From assembly GCA_016801885.1 (NCBI GenBank), contig JAFBJY010000326.1:62001-126000 (forward strand): a stretch of 64,000 nucleotides of DNA. The letters are read 5' to 3'. Shown here piece after piece: positions 55,445-64,000 of this stretch. A program made the translations under genes and the position numbers. Positions within the stretch are counted from its first letter, which is position 1, and every line of letters starts with the position of its first letter. This DNA is from Toxotes chatareus (Eukaryota > Chordata > Actinopteri > Toxotidae). A model generated the notes under the pieces. That model was not told the origin of the DNA and did no database searches. It saw only the letters and a list, made by a program, of their open reading frames with translations.

Positions 55445-55980
55445 TTGGCAATGGCCGGCTGTGTTACCAAGCCGGGTCACAGCAGCAGTGCAGCCATCCC
55501 CTACTACCCTGGAACATTGTGTTCCCAGAATGCAGGTTTACTTGTGGTTCCTAAAGTCTCCAATAGAGAGAATGGGAGGCAGAGCCCTCAGATATCAGGC
55601 TCCTCTACTGTGGAACCATCTACTAGTTTGGGTCTTGGAGGCAGACGCCTCTCCATGTTTCAGAGGAGGCTTCAAACTTTCCCTTTTGATGAACCTTATA
55701 GTCAGAGCTGAGTAAGGCTTTCCTGAATGAGCCACTAGTTATGCTGCTATAGGTCTACACTGCTGGAAGACTTCACATGATGCACTGATTTCCTCTCTCC
55801 TCCTCTCCCTCTCCATCTGTACACATTCATATCCCATTAATGTATGTTACTAACTTGGCTTCTTCTCTCTCCCATGGTGTTGTGTTTTCTCGTCTCTGCA
55901 GTTACTTTCACCTCCAGAGCTGCAGAGTCTGGATCTGTGGCTGCAGGCAAACTACTGTTCCACATGCAAAGCACTGGTGG
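55445..55980 (+). pseudogene. LINE RT C-terminal tail and 3' UTR
   Basis: The frame with GGRALRYQAPLLWNHLLVWV, then EADASPCFRGGFKLSLL, matches the conserved C-terminal ...YQAPLLWN.LP...R.A.....FK..LKT.LF segment of several LINE ORF2 proteins. The following sequence (GCCACTAGTTATGCTGCTAT, AGACTTCACATGATGCACTG, TTCATATCCCATTAATG) is a 3' UTR pattern recurring in fish genomes. Clade not determined. Confidence 0.6.
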
Positions 55981-56190
55981 TTGATCTTCAAATTAAATGA
56001 TAAAAAAGACTTGGAGGACGCCTGTTTCAACTGTGTCCTTGCAGATTGTATACAACTAGATTTTAATCATTGTTTGTTAGACATAATTCCTAAAAAATGC
56101 AAGTAATATGTATGTAATAGGTATTACATGAATGTATTTGCTTACAACATAGTGTAGTTGTAAATATGTTTATAATGTTTTCTTTTTGAG

Positions 56191-57372
56191 AATGTGGAGC
56201 AAATTCTTACTTCAAAACCAGCAGTGATGACTGTGATTAAAGAGTATGAAGAGACTGGAAGTTTGAAATATTCCACCACACGGTTACTGGTTAATATTAT
56301 TGTCGCTCACATGCATGGAAAAGAAGGGTAAGAGGCTTCAGCTTAATCCTGTATCCTTTTATAAAAACAGACAAAAATGGTAAGAGATTTTTTCCCTCTT
56401 GCAGGAGAGCTGTTAGTAAAGCAACAAATAAGTTCCATGCCCTTGGGATTGTTTCACTTTTCCCATCTTTGAAAGACTCATACTCCAAAAATGATATGTA
56501 AGTTTAACTCCCTTGTTTGCATGTAAGCAACATACAGTATTTGTTCTTGAGACAGCCTTTTTTCTTTCAGGAACTTCTATGATATTCAAAGCAACAAAGG
56601 CCCTAACCCTTTCTTGAGTGGCGCATGAAGACAAATCCAAAAGCACCTCTTCATCCCAGAGTAGAGTGGAGCTAAAGGAGGTCCCACATCATCCAGAACA
56701 TATGATGAGTGGGCCATTAATAGTTGTTATATGTGTATATGTTTAAGATCATAGTAAAACCATTAGAACAATGCACAGATCAATATCATAAACACACGAC
56801 TTAATATATATAATGAGTGTAAAAGTACTTTTCACTCTGTCCCCAGAGTGGGACAGCAACATGGCTTCTCTTCTGGTGCTGCTTCATCTTCTCACTCCAC
56901 AACCAGCTGGAAGAAAGCGTCCCACAAAGATCAGCGTCGGAGAGGCAACGGATCATTTGGTAAAATTTCAGAAGGTTTGTCAAAACTTCCAAATACTGTA
57001 GATGTTGCTGAGTTTTAGAAACACATTTTTGTAAACATATTTCTCTTGTTTCAGTCATCCCAAAGCCTTGAGGATCATCTCCTGACCACTGAAGGAACCC
57101 ATCAGCCATATCTTCTTACCACAGGAACTTCAAAGACCCAGGTTTTCACCTTTTATATTGTCTTGGACAAAAGCTTCTGTCATGTCAGTCATGTACATCC
57201 TTTGGTGCTTTTGATGAGCTGTTCAAGTCACATTTTGTTTTCGGTGTGAAGTATGATGACGCTATCTCCAGCCTGTACACATTTTTTTGCAGACAGCTCT
57301 GTACAATATTGATACAACTGAAGAAACTCCCAGAGTAAAAGAGCTCAGAGCAAAGCTGTTAAACAAACCATA
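56191..57372 (+). pseudogene. SAMD3-like family exons, frameshifted
   Basis: Exon-like blocks with good splice sites occur in order: 56,191-56,337 (VEQILTSKPAVMTVIKEYEE ... NIIVAHMHGK), 56,405-56,497 (KATNKFHALGIVSLFPSLKD), about 56,571-56,650 (NFYDIQSNKGPNPFL / WRMKTNP with one base lost), about 56,847-56,973 (EWDSNMASLLVLLHLL, RPTKISVGEATDHLVKFQK) and 57,056-57,372 (SQSLEDHLLTTEGTHQPYLL, VFTFYIVLDKS, then in another frame DELFKSHFVFGVKYDDA and YNIDTTEETPRVKELRAKLL). This resembles the C-terminal region of proteins annotated as sterile alpha motif domain-containing protein 3-like in teleosts. No SAM domain is present here. The frameshifts make it a pseudogene. Confidence 0.55.
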
Positions 57373-57429
57373 AGTAGCTTATTTAGCCAAAATGTTGAGA
57401 TGTTTCCTCTGTAATTCATCCTTTGGTTC

Positions 57430-58240
57430 AGTGTTGCTTTTGTTCAGGAACCTCAAATGAATTCATGTCATGTGTCCAGGTAAAAGTCTCTCTAGTTATT
57501 GTGGATTCAGGAGACATCTCATTAAGATCCACAGCTCCATTGATAACACAAGTGTGTCTAACCAGATCCCTTTCAACGACACAGAGACAGTAAACAATTC
57601 TCAGTCTGTAACTGATGAAATACTTCATCTCATTTCCAAAATACTGAAGCAGCTCCTTCAGGTTCTACTCACAACAAAGACGTGTGCTTCAGTTATAGCC
57701 AAGCTTTTGGGGAGTGGTGAACCAAATACTGTAGTTCTTTCTACAACTGAAAATTTAGAGGAATCTGTCAAGCAGGTTATCAAGCAGCTATCACTGGGAA
57801 TGCCTGTCCTTAAAAACAGTTGAGTCTGGTCCAGTTAAAATGTGTTCAGTTGAAACACTGGATTTTTCTGAAGATATAACAGCATCTCTTCACCTTGATT
57901 GTGAAGCCATCGTCTGTGTCACACAGTGGGTGAAATGCTGTGGAGCTGAGTATGGTGTTGGACTCTTTGTGTGCACTGGTACTGATGAAAACATGAACCA
58001 TTGTTCAGCAAAATAACATCAATCATTTTGCACAGTTGTTTGCAAGTGTTTTTTGTTTTGATTGAGCATGAAACTTGTTTCCATGATCACTTCCATGCTT
58101 TCCAAGTGAGTGACACTACACAGAGTGTACTGATTCTAGAAAGGGAGAGATTAAGATATTTCAAATGGTTTGATGCTCAGATGTCATATGGTTGTGATTC
58201 ACTATGGTATGTTCTATCAGAGAGTTGCATAATCTGATTT
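57430..58240 (+). pseudogene. Relic of an uncharacterised multicopy fish gene
   Basis: The frame 57,470-57,823 has a C2H2-like CGFRRHLIKIHS and a helical stretch (DEILHLISKILKQLLQVLLT). A following frame reads ETLDFSEDITASLHLDCEAI, WVKCCGAEYGVGLFVCTGTD. Another (58,001-58,237) reads ITSIILHSCLQVFFVLIEHE, CFHDHFHAFQV. This order resembles the C-terminal part of uncharacterised fish proteins often found near SAMD3-like genes. At least two shifts break it. Whether it is a gene or a mobile-element protein is unknown. Confidence 0.45.
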
Positions 58241-59020
58241 CTAATTTGAATTGAATGAGTTCTCTTACTGTTTTATACTTGAACTGTAAAGTGAGTAGTC
58301 GTCTACCTCAAGTTACACAATGCACCACAGAGAAATATGTTTTTTATACATTTGCAGACATTTTATTATGCAGTAATGTGTTGTTTACAGTGTTTTGTAC
58401 AACTTCACAAATGTTCTTCATTGACATTATTTGCTGCCTGTGTGCTGTTAAATTTTACAGTTTACCAGTGCTGCTGCCATCTTGGTCCTCTCCTTCTCTG
58501 CGCCTGGGGGCTGAACCAGAGCAGCTGAAGAAGGCTGCCTTATATAGTGGTAGGATGTACCTGTACAGCTGCTTAGTTGCCATACCAGGTCCCACTGAGT
58601 GGGAGGGGGGATTTTGGTTTGGCATTAATATAATGGATTATATGATGAAGCAGGTTCATGTATGAGTGAATTATTGAAATGATGATTTGTGTTTTGTTGT
58701 GGGTTTAATGTGGGACCTGATTATGAAGATGTGGTGACCAGAGATCTCATTTAATGCATTGATTGTAAATTGGTTGGTCTTGGGAGGAGCTTAGGGTTTA
58801 TAATGCCCGGCCAACAAAGTGCTCGAGGAGAGAGTGAGGGATGTAACACCCAGTAAATTGTGGATTGCATTTTCATTATTTTCACTTTCTGGTAGCATTT
58901 TTTTTTGGCCTGTAAATAAATGCACCACTCAAATGCTGTTTACGACTCCAGCCATCTTTTTTTTCTTTCCTAAACTAAAAAGAAAACCCACCTTTGTGTG
59001 ACAATAATACACCTCAGCCA
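58241..59020 (+). other. Probable 3' UTR or repeat end with AATAAA
   Basis: No convincing coding sequence. GCCTGTAAATAAATGCACCA at about 58,909-58,928 contains a polyadenylation signal. It may belong to the preceding relic or to an unclassified element. Confidence 0.35.
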
Positions 59021-61104
59021 CCTGGAGGGGGGGTAGCTGCAGCTTCACCACCTCTACTTTTGGCCTCTGCTCAGGCTGAGGAGCAGCTGTGTCTGACGTG
59101 CATCAACAAACAGTGAAAACTTTCCTCAGTGCTCCTGAAGGTTTTTCACATTCTGCAGTGAACACACAGACTGTTAATGGATCTCATTTTCTTCTTTTAC
59201 TTGAAAAGTCATTTTGGGAGGTGTAGGGGTGTGTGGAGTGAGACTGTTGTATTGACTTAACAGGAGTCGTCTGTCCTCCAGTGGTCACTTTCAGTAACTA
59301 CAACTCTGCACACAGCACTGACAATGATACTGATGTTCACACTGACATTATTCCACATTTATTGACTTATTTTAGCTCTAATGTTCATCATTCTGATAAT
59401 GACTCTCTGTATGTGAACACACATATTATTACACTGCTATAAATACTGACAAGTGTCCAACAGGACTCACTCTGATTATTAGGATCAATATGTACCAATC
59501 AGTATTGATGACATCAGCAGGAAGATGAGGACTGGTCATAGTTTGAATAATGTTCCATGTATTATTCCATCCATGTTTTCAGTACAAGCAGATACACTGT
59601 AAAAAATGTGACAACTAAAAGGATCACTGTAAAATGATAAATAGGGGATGCACTGTAAAATATTACAACAGTGTAATGAACTTGTAAAACCAGCAGATGT
59701 ATTGTAAAGTGGAAGTTAGGCTGCACTGTTAAAAACATAACCAGGGTAACAATGTGGGAAACATCACAAGGGAAAGTGATGTGGGTTTTTCAGGCCAGGC
59801 TGTAGACCCAGTCAAGGGCCAGTTGAAGCTGGGTCCAGGTCCGGGTCTAAGTACCCGCACCTTAATCTTTTACTCTCTTAAGTTTTTTGTCTTCTTCAAA
59901 ATGCTAAGTGTTCAAGTCTTCTTCAGATAAAATGCACAGTGTTGTTTAGCAACAGGCAGAGTGGGAATGAGAGTGCAACAAGAGAGCAATATGAGAACAG
60001 CTCATGCACTCTGGACAACAGCAGCTGCAAAATAAGCAACACCAGTGGACTGCTCATTCACAGGAACATACATAGATGAGTAAAGTATCGGGGAGTCAAG
60101 ATGGGAGTGACATAAGTAAGGTTATCAGAGTAAGGGGAACAGTGGTGGAACAGTGTATGGGACAGGGGTGACTTACTCCTTTGTTGTATAGTGTGGTGCC
60201 CAAGACAGCCACAGGTGCAAGATAGGCTGCGCTCCAATGGAGAGCAGTGTGGGAAACAGAGTGGAGGAGTGTGTGTGTGTGTATGTGTGACAGAGTTGGG
60301 GTGGGTGTGTGAGATGCAGAGAGAAAAACAGGGAATAAGGTCTAGGATAAGCAGAACACAATTGGATTTGCACATATTGAAGAATATACAAACATATTGC
60401 ACAAAATCTGACACTACAAAAGGACTGTCAGAAATATGTGATGCAGTGTGAAAATGAAAACGACCAATGACATCAGCAGTAAAAGTACACAAGTAGTAGC
60501 AGCAGCCGGATTCACTGTAAAACATGAAAAACAGGTTGAAAAAACGCTTTAAACATTTTTCAAATAAACTTCACGGCTTCTTGTTTTAGTCAAATTTCAG
60601 CTGCTGGTTTTCACTCATCTTTTCTGAATTTTTTTTTTTTCTTTTTTAGAATCAAGGCTCAAACTCTTCAGAGTAGTCAGGAGCTTTCTAACTCTGTGAA
60701 CCTCTGAAACACAGTTTTTTTCAGTTTCTATCTTTGTTTTTTCTCAGATCTTTCAGATAAACTGTGGCAGCATTTTAGTTTGAACAGAATCAGCTCAGTT
60801 GTCCCAAGATTCAGAGAAAGACAAAACGCTGATGTTCACAATGATGCTTTTAATGTGAAAGGACAAGATCATGATTAGAATCTTAAAAAGTAAAAGTCAG
60901 CAACATTTTTCTCCTGTAATAATCGTAGCTTCCATCTTTAAAGGACTGGAAGAGGAAGAAGTTTACAAGGAATCATTTAGAAGAGTTTAACAAATAAACT
61001 GCTTTAATACATGAATCTGAAAAGGTGTGTGTGAGTGAAAGAGACATGTACAGACTGAACTATCTGTTCAACAGTGAGAGAGTTTCAGGAGGAGACTCTC
61101 TCTG
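59021..61104. other. No gene seen; repeat fragments
   Basis: Contains the block shared with the upstream region of NLR gene 1 (CTCCAGTGGTCACTTTCAGT near 59,278), the inverted copy of the 8.15-8.26 kb repeat (about 59,775-59,880), and GT-rich sequence near 60,270-60,315. The long minus frame at 60,058-60,525 has no domain. Confidence 0.5.
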
Positions 61105-61667
61105 CTACACTCTACACAGAGACACTGAGGCCCCAGACAACCAGAGCTCAAACCCAGGATACAGAGGTTCAGTGAATGTGGTGATGAAGGTGTAGAGGTG
61201 GATCAGTGAGTCAGAGGAGACTCTGTAGAAGGACAGAGAGCCAGCAGGATAGTCCACATACACTGCAACTCTGCCAGAGACAGAGGAAGATGATGAAGAG
61301 GAGGAGGAGGAGGAGGAGGAGGAGGAGACAGGTGTCTCTCTGTTATTGTGCAAAACAGAATAACAACCATTACAGCAGATCAGACTCCAGGACTGATCGT
61401 TCCTTCCAAACACACAGTTTTCTCTGTCTCCTTTCCTTCTGATTCCCCTGTAACTCACTGATATATCAACTCCTCCTCTCCACTCGACCTCCCAGTAACA
61501 GCGACCAGTCAGACCATTACTACACAGCAGCTGAGGCCACTGGTCAAATGTCTCTGGATGATCAGGATATGACTGATCCTCCTCCACATGTGTCACCTTC
61601 CTGTTGTTGTCAGACAGTTTGATCTTTCTGTTTCCTGTGTTTGTGTCGATGGTGAGTTCACAGAAAT
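61105..61667 (-). CDS. NLR gene 2, B30.2 (PRY-SPRY) terminal exon, intact
   Basis: The exon starts after CTCCATCAG at 61,667 and ends in a stop at 61,105. PRY: CELTIDTNTGNRKIKLSDNN, RKVTHVEEDQSYPDHPETF. SPRY: LTGRCYWEVEWRGGVDISVS, YRGIRRKG, NDQSWSLICCN, VAVYVDYPAGSLSFYRVSSD, LYTFITTFTEPLYPGF and the terminal ASVSLCRV. The domain is the C-terminal sensing or protein-interaction module of fish NLRs and TRIM-like proteins. Between SVLHNNRETPV and VSGRVAV is a run of 15 serines encoded by a (TCC)-type repeat, within the loop region that varies most among B30.2 domains. The exon is full length without frameshift. Confidence 0.9.
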
Positions 61668-63419
61668 CTGATGGAGAGAAGAAGACACAACACAGCTGCA
61701 GTAATTGATCTATCACCTGATCATTGATTGACACTTTGAAGATGGTTGAATGTGAGCTGCTTTGTTTTCAGGAATCAAATGAAACCACACTTACACTTCC
61801 TCAGACCTGGTCTCGAGCATCGGACTCCACCAGGCTCCAACCTGAAAGGAGGAGGGGGGTCAGACCAGCACGTTCTCTTTCAGCATGCAAACATGGACAT
61901 TACATGGCTCTCATACACAGATGCTTTGATTATTCTGTTCATTCAGCAAAGAGACAAAGGACCTGGAGTTCTTATCTTGGAATTATACTGGAGCAGGGAG
62001 GTGACATGGAGGAAAGGTTTCATCATTGTCTTCTCCATTTGATATCACTTTTGGTGTCAGACACAACAAAAGATCTCAGAGTGACAAGATCAGGATCTCA
62101 GAGAGGTTCAGCTGATTATTGATCATGGATATTTTAGAAGACAGAGACATGATCAGAGACCTGATTTCTAGGGACACACCGAAATGAAAATTCTTGGCCG
62201 AGACCGAAAACCGAAAATGAGGAAACCAAGGCCGAAAACCGAAACACTGAAAGAAATTATTATGCCAATTATTAGTACCATTGCATTTATGGCTATAACT
62301 GTATGCTAACCTCACTAAAATTGCAAGGCATTGCGATTAAATAAATTAATATGAATGTTTCAAAGAATAAATCAATTTAAACAAGATTGTAAAATTAAAT
62401 ATGTTCTCTCAGAAAAAAAGTTTCGCTGTAGGACTACAACATAATAGTGTATCAAAACAAAGATTGCCATAGTCCATATGTTAACTGTAGGCCTTTAACA
62501 GCAACAAATGCACCAAGAATTGCAGCGCTTTAAGTTAATTTTTAAACGTCCGCAACAGACGGAGTGGACGTGCTCGGAGGGATTTTCCTTTTCTGTGCTG
62601 CATTCCTCTCATATTCAGGATAAAGATCGAGATGTTTGGATTTCAGGTGAAAAATTAAACCCGACGTGGACAAATTCTTTGCAGATGAAATTTCGACATT
62701 ACATGTTTTGCAAATTGCTATCTGTGTGTCTTTCTCAGATTTAATGAAATACGTCCACACCGCAGACATGTTGGCCCCTCCAGACAAGCTCATACTGGCC
62801 GCGGTTTTCGCTTACATCAGAACAAGATCCTGTTTCGACCGTGCTGTTTCGGTGATAAAAGTCTTTCGCCAGAAACCGAAAATGCACTTTTCGATGGCCA
62901 AACAATCGATGCATCCCTAATGATTTCATTTCCTCCTCGGTCTGAGACACTGGCAGATGAATGTCTCTGAGCAGTGTAGATGGTCTTATTATTGTTGGGA
63001 TGTTATTATTAGTGTGTCAGCACTGAACAGGTATCTAAAGTCTTTGGGGTTGTTGGTGAAAGCACTCTGAGTGCTCAAAGTGGCTCTGTTGGTTCAGGAG
63101 CAGTTCAACCAGCTGCAGCTCAAATGTTTCCACACTGGCTTTGTGCTGATGCAGCATGAAATCCAGTCTGAGAAAGTCCTGCTCAGGTCACAGAAAACAG
63201 CTGACCACACCTGATTTAATGATTGTCACATATTTTCTCTTAAATATGACACAGTGAGTCATGATGAGATACTGAAGTCAGAATTAGAAAACCCCTCTTT
63301 GTGCTGTTGAATTCAAAGCACTTCTGTAGGGATCTGTCATCAGCTGTGACACACTAAATGTTTCCAGCTCTTCCTCCTCTATCCCACACTGTCTGTGGCT
63401 GCAGCAGGCCTCTCCATAC
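61668..63419. other. NLR gene 2 last intron, carrying a hAT element
   Basis: It separates the last LRR exon from the B30.2 exon. Apart from the hAT derivative at 62,169-62,919 nothing is recognised; the plus-strand frames at 61.7-62.1 kb are not supported. Confidence 0.6.
62169..62919 (-). mobile_element. Non-autonomous hAT element (751 bp) keeping only a BED finger
   Basis: The ends TAGGGACACACCGAAAT and (reverse complement of the right end) TAGGGATGCATCGATTG form imperfect terminal inverted repeats. Subterminal GGCCGAGACCGAAAACCGAA and GGCGAAAGAC/ACCGAAAATGCA motifs repeat the CCGAAA theme. Flanks CTGATTTC (62,161-62,168) and ATGATTTC (62,920-62,927) give an 8-bp TSD with one mismatch. A minus frame (ATG at about 62,769) encodes MSAVWTYFIKSEKDTQIAIC, then a BED finger (C-x2-C, HLKSKH). 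The catalytic domain is deleted. Confidence 0.85.
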
Positions 63420-63593
63420 CTGAGGGTGTCCAGTTTCCAGTGTGGATCCTTCAGTCCAGCAGACAGCAGCTTCAGTCCTGAGTCTCCTGGATGATTGTAG
63501 CTCAGGTCCAGCTCTCTCAGATGGGAGGGGTTGGAGCTCAGAGCTGAAGCCAGAGAAGCACAGCCTTCCTCTGTGATCAGACATCCTGACAGC
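63420..63593 (-). CDS. NLR gene 2, LRR exon
   Basis: 174 nt between CTGCAG acceptor and CAG|GTATGG donor. It encodes LSGCLITEEGCASLASALSS, HLRELDLSYNHPGDSGLKLL and SAGLKDPHWKLDTLR. It is the last LRR before B30.2 in the usual order. The open frame continues into the flanking introns by chance. Confidence 0.85.
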
Positions 63594-63929
63594 CTGCAGA
63601 CACACACAACATCACACAGGAACCCTCTGTCAACACCTGCTGGTCTGTTCTGTTGTTCTTTTTTGTTCATATTTTTGTTTTTGGTTCTGGTCCATTTTGG
63701 TTCAGGCTCAATGTATTTAAGACAAATTCCTTAAACATCATTTGTAGGATTAAAAAAAAACTCAACAACCGAAGCAAAAACAAGAGAAATGATGAATAAT
63801 TGTCTGAGTCTAGAAAGTTCTGCTGAATTTTTGTAAAATTTACTTTGAAAAACAAAGTTTTTCTGTTTATCCACTGATGTAAATCAGATATGAGCAAATC
63901 ATCAGCTAAACAGGTTGATGGATCCTGAC

Positions 63930-64000
63930 CTGAAAGTCTCCAGGGTACAGTGTGGACTCTTCAGTCCAGCAGACAGAAGCTTCACCCCTGAATCCTGCAG
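63930..64000 (-). CDS. NLR gene 2, LRR exon, cut by window edge
   Basis: The 3' part of a further LRR exon: LQDSGVKLLSAGLKSPHCTL then ETFR before CAG|GTCAGG. It confirms that the gene continues beyond the right edge on the minus strand. Confidence 0.8.

Noticed and set aside
60058..60525. 155-codon minus-strand ORF
   Set aside because: Overlaps GT/CA-rich sequence, giving HTHTHTP runs; no domain.
61724..62122. 132-codon plus-strand ORF
   Set aside because: Lies in the last intron of NLR gene 2 on the opposite strand, without domain or duplicate support.

Overview
This window looks like nuclear DNA of a teleost fish, probably a percomorph. It is an AT-rich, gene-poor and transposon-dense stretch that carries two members of the fish-specific NLR (NLRC3-like, FISNA-NACHT-LRR-B30.2) immune family. 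The indications are 174-nt LRR exons with conserved splice phase, a FISNA/NACHT mega-exon, B30.2 (PRY-SPRY) terminal exons, long CA/GT microsatellites, and a typical fish repeat set: Penelope/Neptune, L2- and L1/Tx1-type LINEs, Tc1, hAT and a solo LTR. There is nothing bacterial, viral or CRISPR-like.

Layout. 1-12.9 kb is mostly repeat debris: an L1/Tx1-type LINE relic split by a 116-bp Penelope-derived hairpin (2.56-3.98 kb), a solo LTR (6.34-6.98), a 5'-truncated Penelope element with RT and GIY-YIG domains (9.1-10.9), and a tandem repeat, one unit of which holds a Tc1-type MITE (11.0-12.4). 12.88-16.92 kb is one arm of a large inverted duplication; its partner is at 45.12-51.79 kb. Each arm carries a CpG-rich, promoter-like segment with divergent first-exon-like ORFs. 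A recently active-looking full-length hAT transposon (45,469-48,030; intact transposase, perfect TIRs, perfect 8-bp TSD) sits in the second arm, and the first arm preserves its empty target site. A truncated U1 snRNA sequence with upstream elements resembling a snRNA promoter lies at 21.2 kb. A full-length but frameshifted L2-type LINE occupies 25.1-28.65 kb.

NLR gene 1 is on the minus strand, 41.72 to 28.97 kb. It has three short N-terminal exons, two linker exons, one FISNA-NACHT exon with two single-base frameshifts, five LRR exons (one frameshifted) and a degenerate B30.2 exon. It therefore reads as a pseudogene, unless the frameshifts are assembly errors. Its LRR exons were amplified together with their introns. 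NLR gene 2 is on the minus strand and enters from the right edge: two LRR exons (the first cut by the window edge) and an intact B30.2 exon at 61.1-61.67 kb with a 15-serine microsatellite-encoded insertion. A 751-bp hAT derivative that keeps only a BED finger lies in its last intron.

53.8-59 kb holds an unclassified repeat-like block, the 3' end of a LINE, and frameshifted exons resembling the multicopy fish SAMD3-like family. Stretches without a recognisable gene are listed as such. All calls rest on reading the sequence; no searches were run.
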